A DNA stretch of 64,000 nt, from the NCBI GenBank assembly GCA_917880885.1, contig OU862934.1:30612734-30676733 (forward strand), given 5' to 3'. The DNA is from Limnephilus marmoratus. Taxonomy: Eukaryota; Arthropoda; Insecta; Trichoptera; Limnephilidae. How positions within the stretch are numbered: the first letter of the stretch is position 1; the number at the start of each line of letters is the position of its first letter. The notes under the pieces were generated by a model, which saw only the letters and a program-made list of their open reading frames with translations, was not told where the DNA came from and ran no database searches. Of the stretch, positions 1 through 11,269 are shown piece after piece. The translations under genes were made by a program, and so were the position numbers.

Positions 1-117
1 AACAAGGACAGCATTTCCACCTGACGCCTATACTCTAAAGATTGCAGTCCGTCTGTTAAGTATGGAAATAATGTAAATAAAATAATATAAATAATGTAAA
101 TCTTAAAAACAGTAACT

Positions 118-1768
118 CCACAGGAATTGATCATATCTCGACAAAAATAATCAAACACATTCAAAATTACATCGCATCCCCTCTTAAACACATAATCAAC
201 TTAAGCTTCAAAACTGGCATTTTTCCTTACTCCCTAAAACAGGCCACATTAATTCCAATCTTTAAAGCGGGAGACAAATTATTTGTAAATAACTACCGAC
301 CGATATCCTTACTAAGCATAATATCTAAAGTTGTAGAAAAAGTGGTGAAAAATAGACTCTGTAAGTTTCTCGAAGATAACAAAATATTATCTGACAATCA
401 ATACGGCTTTCGCAAAGGTAGAAGTACTTCAGATGCAATAGCCGCCCTCACAAAGATCGTTTCCTATAATCTTGACATTGGTCGCAAACCCCTTGCTGTT
501 TTTCTCGATCTTGCAAAAGCATTTGATACGGTCTCACATCCATTACTGCTAAAAAAACTGCAGCAAATTGGAATAACTGAAGTAGCCTACACATGGTTTG
601 AAAACTATCTATCAAACCGAACACAACAAACTCTCATCCAATCTGACAAAATACATATAAGCAATAAACAATCTGTGTCCTGTGGTGTACCCCAAGGTAG
701 CATACTAGGACCAATTTTATTTCTTATATACATCAACTCACTATGTGCCATGAATATTGGTGGAAAAATATTATCATTTGCTGATGACACGGTCTTAATA
801 TTCGAAGATGAAACTTGGCAATCAGTTATTAGCTTGTCTCAACACAGGTATACCCTAGTGAGACAGGCATCGAATAATGTAATGTAAACATACCTTATAT
901 AGATAAATAAATAAATAAATTAACAAAACTTATAATGCTCTAATAAAAGTAAAGCATTGGCTTGACAAAAAACCTCCTCACACTTAACATCGACAAAACA
1001 CAATATAATATGACATTTTCCATACGCAAATACAATATACCCAACAACTGCCCTAAACCAATCATCCACCCGTGTCCACTCAATTTAGACAATCCGGAAA
1101 CCACATCTAATATTAATTGTACGTGTTCGACCCTCAAATCATCAAAAGTAGTTAAATATTTGGGAATAATCATAGACAACCAACTACGTTGGGAAGCTCA
1201 CATCGGTGATACATTAAAAAAACTTCGTAAACTCTGCCATATATTCGGCTCCCTTAGGTCTATCTTAGATTTACAGACTCTAAGAAGCGTATACTTTGCC
1301 CTTTTCCAATCCATAGCAACATACGCTATAGTGGGATAGGGTGGTTGTGCTGAATCCATCATTAGACCAATTATTTTAGTTCAAAAACTAATTCTGAGAA
1401 TTATATTTAAATGTCAACCTACCCATCCGTCAAATGAACTCTTTGCTAAAATCAGGGTCTTAGATATTCGACAGCTATTTACTAAAACAAGCATTTGTTA
1501 TATACGAAAAAATAATCTACTAATCGCTCCACAACATCAAGCACACACCCGCTTTTCATCAAACCTGGATTGCGTGATCCCAAAAACTAACACCTCATTC
1601 GCTCAACGACAATTCTGGTTCATCGCTCCTAAAATATATAATGCTGTGAGTACTGACATAAAGTCAAGTAATTCTAATTCTCTTTTTATAACACGTGTAC
1701 AACATTGGATTTTTGAAAGGGGACGAACGTACTTTAAAGAATTCATGAGTTCTAACACTACATTTTAA
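118..1768 (+). pseudogene. LINE-A reverse transcriptase, broken
   Basis: Reverse transcriptase copying the element's own RNA. The frame runs from about 118 and includes the NYRPISLL block, QYGFRKGRST, VFLDLAKAFDTV, GVPQGSILGPILF and the catalytic FADDT (about 776-790). A 90 bp foreign insert at about 837-930 interrupts it just after FADD. The frame then resumes with the thumb region, including KYLGIIIDNQLRW at about 1153-1190. A stop at 1337-1339 and small indels break the C-terminal part, which resumes near 1574 with SFAQRQFWFIAPKIYN. No functional protein can be made. Clade assignment within jockey/CR1 is uncertain. Confidence 0.85.
837..930 (+). mobile_element. Short LINE 3'-end insertion inside LINE-A
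   Basis: A ~90 bp insert interrupts the LINE-A reverse-transcriptase frame. It holds a hairpin (GTCTCA ... TGAGAC) and ends in ATAA repeats. This is the pattern of a very strongly 5'-truncated LINE, and it resembles the 3' UTR at 5681-5815, where a CCTAGTGAGGA hairpin precedes an AATAAATAAA tail. I infer target-primed insertion. No clear target-site duplication was found. Confidence 0.55.
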
Positions 1769-2181
1769 TTATTAATTTTTGCATTTCAAAATTTTAATTT
1801 CCATTTTTATTTCTATTTTTCTTTAAAATGTTGTTATTTTTTTTTTCTCTTAGTTTTTCAATTTTATTTATGTTTTTAATTTTGATTTATATTCTTATAT
1901 GTTTTAATTTATATAGATCACTTGAGTTTTTAACATTTAATTTTTATTATTAATTTTTGTATTTCAAAATTTTAATTTGAATTTTCATTTTTATTTCTAC
2001 TTTTCTAATATGATCTTTTTTTTCTCTTTAGTTTTAAGAATTTCTTAATATTTTTTGGAATGTTAAAATATTAAATGTACGACTACCACATCACGGGCAT
2101 GAGCCTAGTGTGGTAGCCAAAAAAAATATCTGTAACTAATAAAAAAATAATGAAAAAAAAAATAAAAATAAATGTTAAAAA

Positions 2182-2380
2182 AAATGAGCCAAATGGCGGC
2201 CGAATCGGGAGAGGCCGGTTGAGAGAGACCCTTTGACATTTCCAACCGAAATCTAACAGAGGGAGCATTTTTACGTCATTCCTGGACACACTGACCCCCA
2301 GATTCCTACCCACCCCTCATACCTTTCTCTTTTCCAGAACTTCCTCTCCTTTCTTCGCTTAGAAAGACCCTCCACACAGC
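2182..2380 (+). mobile_element. SINE-B fragment
   Basis: Internal to 3'-proximal part of the SINE-B family in sense orientation. It has GGCCGAATCGGGAGAGGCCGG, the pyrimidine-rich block around 2310-2350, and CCCTCCACACAGCATC near 2370. It lacks the 5' head and the final GGAGCTAATG-poly(A) end seen in the copy at 54690-55065. Confidence 0.75.
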
Positions 2381-2589
2381 ATCAAATTTGTTCGTTTTAC
2401 ATCACTCCTAAATAATATATCTACAAGTTGACAAGGAAGACGGGATGATTATTAAATTAGTTCAGTTGACCAGAGGTTGTCATACAGGGTGTACCCGAAA
2501 GATTTTAACCAGCCTCGGATTTTGGGCAGCGTTTTCTGGGCAGATTCGGAGTAAAAAACGCGTATATCATTTCGCTTTCCGATGAAATG

Positions 2590-3400
2590 TTTTTGTTCAA
2601 TTACAAGTCATGGTGTTTGAAAGAGAGAGTACGAAAACAGTATGCAATATAGTTGTGAATGATGAATACTTGGAACAGGTGGATGAGTTTGTGTATCTGG
2701 GTAGTATGTATGTGAGAGATGGGAAGGCTGATAGAGATATTGAAAGAAGGGTGAATGCCGGCAACTCCATTAATGGAGGACTGAAGGCCGTTGGCGCTAA
2801 TAAAAAAACTATCAAAAGAACCGAAGCTAGCAGTCCACAACGGAGTCTGGTACCTACCCTGATGTATGGCAGTGAGGCATGGACTGGCAGAGGAAGGATG
2901 AAAGTAAACTGAATGCTGTTGAAATGAGATCCTTGAGGCGCATGTGTGGTAAAACAATGTATGATCGTGTGAGAAATGTGGATATCCGCAAAGAATGTAA
3001 GGATGATATAAGCATAATGATTAAGATTAAGAAAGGGACCCTCAGATGGTTTGGGCATGTAGAGCGAATGAACGAAGAAAGTAGTGTAAGAAGAATATAC
3101 GACGCAAATGTTAATGGTAGAAGAAGTTGGGGACGCCCGAGGAAGAAATGGCACGATCAAGTCAGAATAATAGAAGAGAATGTATGAGACGATGTATGAA
3201 TGTGAGTGAGGCAAATAGTATGTGCCAAGACCGAGTTGTTTGGCGGTCCGTCCTCTCTGCCTACCTCTGCGGGAAACGGCGTGATGGTTAGTTAGTTATA
3301 ATTTTTATTATGTGAAAATCTATTATTGTATATTATGTGTATTATTAATGCTATTATTATAAAAGTAAAATATATGTTGATTTTCCCAAATAAATAAAAA
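2590..3400 (+). mobile_element. LINE-R, RTE-like non-LTR retrotransposon 3' end
   Basis: 5'-truncated copy of an RTE-like element, the kind often annotated in insects as endonuclease-reverse transcriptase. The C-terminal coding part (2610-3187) is followed by a 3' UTR containing CGGCGTGATGGTTAGTTAGTT at about 3277-3297. It ends near GTTGATTTTCCCAAATAAATAAA (about 3376-3398). The same 3' UTR recurs on the minus strand at 54016-54160, and coding pieces recur at 28346-28455, 50898-51075 and 52060-52380. Confidence 0.8.
2610..3187 (+). pseudogene. LINE-R reverse transcriptase C-terminus, frameshifted
   Basis: Two overlapping frames (2610-2912 and 2879-3187) together encode the thumb and C-terminal region of an RTE-like reverse transcriptase. 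Visible are VDEFVYLGSMYVRDG, DRDIERRVNAGN, VPTLMYGSEAW in the first frame, then VEMRSLRRMCG, GTLRWFGHVERMNE and GRPRKKWHDQV in the second. The switch is near 2880-2910, so a single indel separates them. The polymerase core and endonuclease are absent. Confidence 0.85.
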
Positions 3401-4094
3401 AAACAAACAAAATGAAATAAAACAAAACAAAAAAAAAAACGAAAAAAATAAAAACAAAAAATATGTTTCTATCACACATTGACGATGAGCTCAATAACTC
3501 ATGGCATTAGCCGTGTTGTGAGCTACACGTACCAAAACTTGAAAAAGGTAGTAATTACCCATGTCTGTATTCGGTGTAACTTTTCTTTTTGTGAAGATTG
3601 TATCAATAATGATGATGTTAATTAGTATTTTCGACTGTTTCCGTATTTTTTTTTGCTAGTAGATTCATAAAAGGAACATTTAAACAATTGAAGACTGATA
3701 AATTGTTATGTTTAACTTTGATTTGGCTAGAAAAAGCCAAAATTTGTTGATTTTTTTAGACATTAAGTTTCAAAGCCTTGTTCCTATAATTAAAAATGTA
3801 TTTCTAAGACTTTTTGGTGTTTTGTTACATTGATAACAGTAAAAAATGCTCGTAATGAATAATATTTATTTCCTTAAGTAGATACTGAAATGTGTGACAT
3901 TGTCTATTTCGGTAATTATTACCCGGCCCCCACCTCTGTGTAACAATTTTCCACCCCCATCTCGCCGGGTTAATTGTGGAATTTGATCTTAAAATAGCAT
4001 GAGGACATATAAAATAAATTAAAAAGCACAAATGAGAATAAAAATATGTGATATAAGTATGTTCTTAAAAATTATAATTAATAATTAAAGTAGA
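3400..4094. other. No gene recognised
   Basis: AT-rich sequence with an A-rich tract at 3397-3460 (LINE-R tail). A short GC-rich inverted repeat (ACCCGGC/GCCGGGT) lies at about 3921-3971. No coding frame or repeat that I can name. Confidence 0.5.
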
Positions 4095-4322
4095 CATAGA
4101 TTACATTAACTCAGTGCTACCTTCTACGTAGTTAAATAGATCTGCCACATTTGCGCGTCTGTTACTAACTTCATGCAATCTAGGTACAAGCGAGTGTCTC
4201 GTGTACTCAGTCCTGTTGTTGCATTTAAACAGAATTTTGGAACGATTAGCTCTCGTAGGTATATGAACTTCAATGTGATTAATTAAATCAGGGCAGTCAC
4301 TATCATTTACGATTTTGAACTT
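4095..4322 (-). pseudogene. LINE-J-like reverse transcriptase C-terminus
   Basis: Read on the minus strand this piece is an open stretch resembling the last ~70 residues of jockey-like LINE reverse transcriptases, including HIEVHIPTRANRSKILF and HSLVPRLHEVSN. The related LINE-J copy at 45843-46925 has INLHVPTRTTRQT at the same place. It has no polymerase core, so it is a relic. Confidence 0.6.
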
Positions 4323-4687
4323 AGGTACTTATTACATTTTTATTTCTTATTCCAAATATCCTCAGGAATCGCTAGTTAGACCTTACGTATATGCTGTAAC
4401 ACGTAACACCCTGTATATTTCTCGAGTTAGTCACTCAGTAATCTCGTAGCTGTACTGACTGCATTACAAGACAAGCTTTGGTGTAAAATGCAACAGATTG
4501 GTAACTATTTGTGCTTTTTTGATAAATAGACATATTCATATATCCGACAATTCCTGATCTTCCGAAATAGTATTTAGTTTTTTTTTAGATGAAACTTATT
4601 TTTGATGGGATGCTAAAAACAGTGGGTTTTGTCAACTGACTGTCGGAGTAATAATGTTGACGGTGCTCGCAAATATCGCTAACTGAC

Positions 4688-4749
4688 TTGAAAAAATCTC
4701 CCGAGAAAAGAAACATGCCGCCGTATCTTTTCTCGGGAGATTTTTTCAA
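4688..4749. repeat. Perfect 24 bp hairpin
   Basis: Left arm 4688-4711 and right arm 4726-4749 are exact reverse complements, with ATCTCCCGAGAAAAGA at the inner part of the left arm. The loop is 14 bases (4712-4725). No neighbouring repeat explains it. It could be the centre of a MITE or a hairpin RNA precursor. Confidence 0.85.
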
Positions 4750-5009
4750 TGTAGATGAGTGTTTCAGGCTAATAATTTTATTACTTATAATAAATGTTTC
4801 TAAATGACTCATTCCTGATACCGTTGTTGCAATTAAAAATAATTTAGTTCTTGTTGGTGTTTTTATAAAAATATTTCCATAATTAAGAATGAAAACATTT
4901 AAATGACAAGTATTTATAAAATCACATAACGAGGAAATCTATGTATTTTTAAATACATTTATAGCGCTTGTAAATAATATTTTACAAAACGGTTATTTAA
5001 ACAATTAGT

Positions 5010-5815
5010 TTATTTAAGTATTAAATATCTTGGGATTGAAATTGATGAAAAACTACAGTGGAATTCACACATTGATCTTACCTCAAAAAAGCTAACAAAA
5101 CTCATCTACTTCTTCAAAAAATTACGAAACATTTTGTCAATGAGGGATTTAAAGAGAGTATATTATGCTTTATGCCACTCTCGATTGGAATATGGAGTAA
5201 TAGAATGGGGCTCAGCAGTATCTAATCACATAAAACAACTGAACAACAGAATTGCATCATAAAAACTATACTAAAGGTTTCCATAAGGACATCAACTACC
5301 GAAATTTTTAATCAGTTTGATGTTCCAAGCATACAGAAAATCGATGCCAAAAACTTTCTAGTACATCGCCACAAAAATGATTCAGAGGCAGACACACATG
5401 CTCATAAAGCCAGAGCCAAACAAACAGACATATAGTGTAACTCTTCATTTGGACAAAGAAGTTCTGAATTTTTAGCAGTAAAGTTATATAACAAACTCCC
5501 ACTTAGTATCAAACAAATTAAAACAAAAAATAGCTACATTAAGGACATTAAATGTTTGCTGAAGGGACTATCGGAAAATGAACTTACTAGTATACTTAAA
5601 ACATCGTCGTAGAAGTTTCTGGAAAACCTTATCCAAAACATGAAGTTAAACCATAGAAGTCGCTGAAAACTTATACAAAGCATAGTCCCCTTCCTAGGAT
5701 CTCCTAGTGAGGAGGACTACGAATATAATTTCTATTTTATATATGTATATACCTAACACGTTTCTTACAAAAATGTTAAAAATAATAGATATTTAGTTAC
5801 TAAATAAATAAAAAT
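5010..5815 (+). mobile_element. LINE-E 3' end, decayed
   Basis: 5'-truncated jockey/CR1-like LINE. The start encodes KYLGIEIDEKLQWNSHI and LKRVYYALCHSRLEYG (about 5020-5200), the typical thumb region after the RT core. Downstream coding is broken by stops, including one near 5260. The 3' UTR has a CCTAGGATCTCCTAGTGAGG hairpin at about 5693-5712 and ends in AATAAATAAAAATAAAAA near 5800-5820. Confidence 0.75.
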
Positions 5816-5819
5816 AAAA

Positions 5820-6370
5820 AATCTATTTGCCTAGGTTTAATTACATCTTTCTTTTCATTAGAAATCAAGGCTTTTTCTCCGATTAGTTTTGTCTGGAGTC
5901 TGGAGTCCAAATGAAAATTACCAAGGGACTTTAGAAAGGTTACATTCGGTATTTCATTTTAAAATCATTGCTTATCCCAGTATTTCAAGTAAATTTTACT
6001 GTAAATTTAATATTCTATTTAGTATGAGACAGAGAGACAGAGGTTATAGCTGAGGTTATATGAGAATACTCTGAATTGTACTGGTGAAAATATAATATTT
6101 AAAAAAAAAAACTTGATTCCTCACAAGACTCCGATCGCGTTTCAGTTCTTTATAAAAATGAGAAAACACGTGTCTACAGACAGTAATTATTAGTGTTTTT
6201 TAAGAAAAACAAACATTTCCGGGTTACCGACGAAAAAACACTGACAATATTTGAAAAATCCTACTACCACCATGGTAAGTGGAAAATGTTGCGTGTATTG
6301 TGATGGGGAACTTAGCCGAGGAATTGAATACGCGACGTGAGACTCAAACGTGATGCAACAATCAAAACGA
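5820..6370. other. No gene recognised
   Basis: AT-rich, no open frame of note, no repeat family that I can place. Confidence 0.4.
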
Positions 6371-6372
6371 TT

Positions 6373-6500
6373 CGGTCTACCTACTCACCCCTAAAAAGAA
6401 CCAATTGCTAAAATTAGGGTCTTAGATAGTCTTAGTTATTTATGAAGACAACATATGGAAAAAAAATAACCTTCCTGTAGGTTCCACAACATCAAGCACG
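6373..6500 (+). mobile_element. LINE-A fragment
   Basis: Matches LINE-A around 1420-1540: GCTAAAATYAGGGTCTTAGAT and, at its end, CCACAACATCAAGCAC. Both ends truncated. Confidence 0.65.
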
Positions 6501-6579
6501 ATTGGTTAAGGGCAATTATTGTAAACATTATATTTGCGTATGTAGACTATCATGCATTGTGATTTGTCGATATTATTTG

Positions 6580-6880
6580 TAAGGAAGATTGTGTTTAACC
6601 AATGTTTTACTTTTATTAAGCCATTATTAGTCTTAATTTGCCATATTACATCTTCAAAGATTAAGACTGAATCATCAGCAAACGATAATAATATCTTGCC
6701 TCCAATATACTATATAGATGGTATGTTGATGTATATATGAAATAAAAGTGGGCCTAGTACACTGCCTTGAGGTACGCCGTACAACGTAGATAATTATTTG
6801 CTTATATCTATTTTACCAGATTGGCTAAGAGTTTGTTGCGTCCAGTTCTTTAGGTCATTTTCAAACAATGTGTAGGCTAC
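6580..6880 (-). pseudogene. LINE-A-type reverse transcriptase fragment
   Basis: On the minus strand it encodes YGVPQGSVLGPLLF and FADDSVLIFED, the B and C boxes of a LINE reverse transcriptase, clearly related to the LINE-A protein at 118-1768. Stops and small indels break the frame. It is truncated at both ends. Confidence 0.8.
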
Positions 6881-6886
6881 CCCTGT

Positions 6887-6921
6887 TATGGAATAGGTAT
6901 GGAATAGGTTATGGAATAAGA
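6887..6921. repeat. Short tandem repeat TATGGAATAGG
   Basis: Three imperfect copies of an 11-13 bp unit (TATGGAATAGG). Confidence 0.7.
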
Positions 6922-6929
6922 ATGAAAAC

Positions 6930-8069
6930 GGTGGTGTACTATTTTGGTACCGATTTCCGCGCAGTTTAAAACGGTGGACTTTATTTGACTGTAACGTAAC
7001 TGTTCGCGCGTTTTTATATGGGATTTATTGGGAATTGCATTCGCTTGGTGGGTAGATAAAATGTCAAAATCCTGAATTTATCCCACCTACCTAAGCTTTC
7101 CTTCCAAAATGTCACCATAAAAATTGTTGCAAGAAAGTACTCAACTTTGGAGAGGTGACAGTGTGCTTTCCTGCTCAGTACCAAAATAACATCTCAGACA
7201 GGGCGCATGTATCGTAACCTCTTGTTATAAGAATATTGCGAATTTTAAACAGTGAGAAGTGTACACCAAAACTGAAGATCAGCGAGGCCCCATCTGCAAC
7301 GGTGAGTCCTATTTTCCTTATTCCTATCTGTGCTTATCTAATTTTCCAAAAGCACAGATCTGAACTATCGACTGACTATCCATCAGGTTTTGCGAGTGTA
7401 TGCTATTTAATCGTCCCGTATAACTTAGCGTTTTCACGTAGTTTCGGGACTGGTCCTTCGAGGGCTGCATAGGCTTTGCTCTGCAGCATTTACCGCCAAT
7501 TAACAGTGGAGTCGCAGTTTCGCGACACCAGTAACTGTTTTACGTGAAAATTTATTTTATAATATATTATAATATGAGTATATTAATTATTGGTAACTGT
7601 TCGGAATTGTGAATTTCGCGTGTATTGTTGACGAATTGCTGACGTCAAAATGATTGAGTAAAGAAAAGATTGTTCATATGCATCCCGATATAGTTTCCAT
7701 ATTATGGGATTCGGTGAAAAAATACATCGTGTGAAACGCCCATTAGTTAGACTTACTATCCACCATTTAGTTGGTAGGTACGTAAACATGCTCATATTAC
7801 TTATCTTCATCCTTTGTGCCATAAAACTTGATAATACATATATATTTTTTTATTCACTACATAATTTAATTTTAGTAATTTGTACATCAAAGTTCACAAA
7901 TTACTTAAATATTAAATAAATATGTTTTCTTCTGCTGAATGTGGCTCCTACATTCTACAATATAACTTGAACCTACAAATATGTGTAGAAATTAAGGTTT
8001 CCGGCAGCGTTTTATAGTACTTCATCCCTTTGTACAGTAAACTACGATTTACGATTATTTTTTTTTTTA
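6930..8069. other. No gene recognised
   Basis: No supported coding. CAACGGTGAGTCC at about 7299-7311 resembles a splice donor, and GGTCCTTCGAGGGC at about 7454-7467 resembles a leader motif seen near primer-binding sites of some BEL/Pao elements, but no matching LTR pair was found. The rest is AT-rich. Confidence 0.3.
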
Positions 8070-8900
8070 GTTATGATTACCGCGTAGAACTGAATTCAGT
8101 TGTTTGTTCTGTGCCGTCCTTCTCCCCATATAAGGGGTTGGACCCTGGACCGAGTCCCCGCCTACTGACCATGGACGGTCTTATGGAACTGGTGGAGTTG
8201 CACCTGTCTGCCGCGCCACCCCCCGTGACATGAAGAGGCTGGGAAGAAGGCTGAACGGCATCCGAAAGCTGTCCGTCCCGCCTCCGGCGACCCGACGCTT
8301 TTCTCCCTAGGGTCTTCTTCTATGATTTCCAGTTACTTTCGTCTAGGCACCACCGGCTAGCTGGCTTAAGGACGACGCCGCCGGTTATCGGGAGGCCGGA
8401 CAATTAGCCTTCTTCATTCTCTCGGGAACTGCCGATAGTCAGGTTGCGGTGACACCAGTTCTACTCTGTATATATACATTATTTTTCTTTTGTTTATTTT
8501 TTCTTTTATGTACAGTGCCCGGTGCTGCCCACCGGATTGTGTGTGGTCTTTCGCTGTCATGAGCTGATTACTCATGACGGCTGCTGTCATTTTGGATTAC
8601 TTTATTTTTTATTTTTTGTTGATGTTACTAACAACTTGTTTGACTGTCCATGAGGCTCACTGCTTTTGCATTGACACCTCCATGGGCTTTAGAATTGTAG
8701 AGATTGACCATTACAGTACAGTCCTGTAGGCGCGTCCGCATACCGCTACCTAACACAGTATGAGGGGACATTGAAGGTCTAGATTCGTTACATTAAATGT
8801 AGAGTCGTTTATTCAAAAAAAATTAGATTCTTGCGAGAACTCCGAAGGGGCGACCATAAGTTGCCTATACCGGGGTGGGACAGTGGTGGGTACTTCAATG
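8070..8900. other. GC-rich unexplained block
   Basis: About 8100-8480 is strikingly GC-rich for this window. It contains GGACGACGCCGCCGGTTATC near 8380 and hairpin-forming GCCGG/CCGGC motifs. It lacks a convincing frame: the 67-residue frame at 8030-8233 has no recognisable domain. A repeat 3' end or an old LTR leader is possible. Confidence 0.3.
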
Positions 8901-9153
8901 TACAGTAAACTATTTTGGGTTTCGCTTTGTCCTTTATTAGCCTGATTTCATTGCACGTCCTTGTGTCATTTCGGTAAATGTCCTTGTTTTACTTATCTAA
9001 TTTTATTTGCAAAGTGTTTTATTAGAATATTGTTTATTAATTTATTTATAAATATCATCGTGTTCAAGGTCAGCATCTGTTTCAGTTTTAGTCAATTTAG
9101 TTCCTTTAACATTGCATTTACTTTTAAAACTCTATTTCGTCTGACCATTATTC

Positions 9154-9372
9154 TCATGGTGATCGGACAACTCAGAAAGAAACCAACTGAGAACCACCTC
9201 AGAAAGGTCATTAAGAGTGATAATAAAATATTTAAAAAATTGGTTATATACTGTTACCGGTTATTTTACGTTTACCGGCTATTTTAAAATTATTTTTTCA
9301 TAGCTTTTAATTATCTTTCCGAGGTGTTTCTGAGTTGGTTTCATTCTTAGTTGGCATGGAACCATTCTCATT
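9154..9372. mobile_element. MITE-M copy 1 (inverted-repeat element)
   Basis: A ~220 bp element whose ends are ~55-60 bp imperfect inverted repeats. The left end has CGGACAACTCAGAAAGAAACC. The right end, read in reverse complement, has CCAACTAAGAATGAAACC. The unit has no coding capacity. A related copy lies at 11047-11262. Confidence 0.65.
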
Positions 9373-9379
9373 GCCTTGG

Positions 9380-9747
9380 AGTATTTGCATGTTATTTTGT
9401 TCTCTGTCTTAATACAGGAAAAGAATTTTCAAGTAGAAGTTAAAACGTGGAGCAATAATGAAATTGCGTACTGTGATTGCTGTTTTTTTTTTGGAAATTT
9501 GTTGGTTAATAATAAAGTTAGACTTGTCATTGTTTTTTCAGGTTAGGCCTATCTATCTACTATTAGCCCATTCCAAGCCCTGCGAGCCCAACTAGAGCGG
9601 CCAGTTCGTTAGTGGGTCTCTCTGTTGCAGTTGAGTTCAGTTTTCAATCAAGTTTAGTAATCCAAGAAGCAAGTACACTGCATGTATACTGCATGTAATA
9701 CTGGCGCCAACTATGTTTCAACTTCCCAATCAACTACATGATTCTAA
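9380..9747. other. No gene recognised
   Basis: AT-rich DNA with no coding frame that I can support. Confidence 0.4.
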
Positions 9748-10378
9748 CTTTGCTAACTTGGATATTGAGCTAGGCGTCATGTGTAGGGTGCAGTGTGTAG
9801 TATATGTACAAGATGGAATTTAATTAATTAATGTTTAAGAAGGCATTACCAGAGAAAAAAAGAAATATGTCATTTTCAAATCAGATTTTAGACGTATTGA
9901 ATCTTTTTCACAACAAAATTATAAATGGATTTCGAAAGATTGTTCTTTTATCTAGCATTCGCATGTAATAAATTTTGAGAATTTTTTAAATTTTTAGTAT
10001 AATAAGGTTATTCCATAGGTCGTTGGCAGATTTGTTAAATTTTCAAAAAAGATTTTGTATTATACCACACCCATTTCAAATCATATAATCATGCAGTAAA
10101 ATAAATCAATACATTATCTGGGTATCGCATGTTTTAGAATTTTAATTTTAGTTCAAATAAAATCATTTAAAAATATTTACGTACATATGTTTCTTGACGA
10201 AAATTGGTCTATTTGTGTATTTATTTGCGCACTTACAAACTAATATATTTCAGATTTTTTTTTACATTCTTATTAAATTTAGACATTATTGAAAAATGAT
10301 AAATACTTATAATCAAAAAAGAGTTACAAAAAGTACATTATTTTAATAGTTTTATCATCACGCCTTTCAGCATTTTTG
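9748..10378 (+). repeat. Long direct repeat, copy 1
   Basis: About 630 bp almost identical to 12018-12647. By eye I count three substitutions, all within the first 60 bp (GGCGTCATGTGTAGGG versus GGCGCTATGTGTAGAG). Part of it, from about 9833, is the TIR element found complete at 29873-30599. Copy 1 continues with TIR-element sequence to about 10532, whereas copy 2 stops at 12647. Confidence 0.95.
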
Positions 10379-10590
10379 GATGAAAGTATAAATTAAAGCT
10401 AATTTGAATTGAAATAAATTCGATATTGAGTTATAATTTAAAAGCTGGTACGGAGAATAATTAATCTTTCTCATTGTAACCGCCCTGCACGATCGTAAGA
10501 ACTACTTTCGACGAAATGTGGATTTTCGTCCGCTGGCTGGTAATAATTATTCTGTATTAATTTTTATTACGAATTGGTCTACATTATGAA

Positions 10591-11021
10591 CTAGCTGGTT
10601 CCCGGCATGCGTTGCTATGCCATTTAATAAAGAATTTATTTTTCCCTGCGTGTCCTTTTCCATTCGTCCCGTCCCACTTCTGTTTCCCCTTCCCCTCTCG
10701 CGTTCTCACTCCGCCTCCTCCACCTACCCTCTCCCCACTCCACTCCCCCTTTCTCCCATCCCGCGAATCCCCATCCCGAGTTCCCCTCCCCCTCCCCCCT
10801 CCCACGTTCCGTACATTAATTCCCGGTACGTTCAGCTTTCAAACAGCTTGCGTGCCGCCTATTGCAATTTTTTCATACAAATTTCATAATGCCAGAGCTC
10901 ATCGGTAGTTTTATACAAACCTTGTCCTGACAAGGAAAAAAGAATTATCCAATTTGGTGCAGTCGTTCGGAAGTTATGCGCGTACATACATTTAGGCGAT
11001 TTATTTTTATTTATATATAGA
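10591..11021 (-). mobile_element. Helitron-2 copy, non-autonomous
   Basis: On the minus strand it begins with TCTATATATAAATAAAAAT, preceded by A. It ends with the hairpin GGCAT-AGCAACGC-ATGCC, then GGGAACCAGCTAG followed by T. A 5' TC, a 3' GC-rich hairpin a few bases before CTAG, and insertion between A and T are Helitron hallmarks. The interior has a pyrimidine/purine-biased stretch (10640-10805). No Rep/helicase. Other copies: 27879-28255, 54213-54638, and the 3' end at 50150. Confidence 0.8.
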
Positions 11022-11040
11022 TAGATAGATAGATAGATAT
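11019..11040. repeat. (ATAG)n microsatellite
   Basis: Five to six ATAG units at the 5' end of the Helitron-2 copy. Confidence 0.9.
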
Positions 11041-11046
11041 AATAAA

Positions 11047-11262
11047 AATGGTTACCGGACAACTCAGAATCATTCAACTTCAACAACTCCTTTGAAAAGT
11101 CATTAAATGACAAAAATGTGTTGGATGATAAAAAATATTAAAAAATGATTAAATAGATTACGTTAGGTTAAGTTATGGACTATTTTTGAATTTGTTTTTC
11201 ATTACTTTTAACGACAAAGGGGTGTTGAAATTGCACGATTCTGACTTTACATGGAACCAAAA
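11047..11262. mobile_element. MITE-M copy 2
   Basis: Inverted-repeat element related to 9154-9372. The left arm contains CGGACAACTCAGAATCATTC. The right arm in reverse complement contains AGTCAGAATCGTGCAATTTC. Arms are ~60-70 bp and imperfect. No coding. Confidence 0.65.
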
Positions 11263-11269
11263 ATATTTG

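Larger units (their letters stand above)
118..2170 (+). mobile_element. LINE-A, 5'-truncated non-LTR retrotransposon
   Basis: Decayed copy of a jockey/CR1-like non-LTR retrotransposon. Reverse-transcriptase coding starts near 118, runs with breaks to about 1768, and is followed by roughly 400 bp of AT-rich 3' UTR. The UTR has a hairpin at about 2085-2120 (CTACCACA...TGTGGTAG) and ends in an A-rich tail near 2150-2170, after which a SINE-B piece begins. No endonuclease domain is visible, so the copy is 5'-truncated or starts outside the window. Relatives sit at 6373-6500 (+) and 6580-6880 (-). Confidence 0.85.

Noticed and set aside
2597..3214. 205 aa minus-strand frame
   Set aside because: Antisense shadow of the LINE-R reverse transcriptase, which has recognisable motifs on the plus strand.
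10584..10908. Proline- or glycine-rich frames at 10.6-10.9 kb
   Set aside because: Produced by the pyrimidine-rich interior of Helitron-2, not by a gene.
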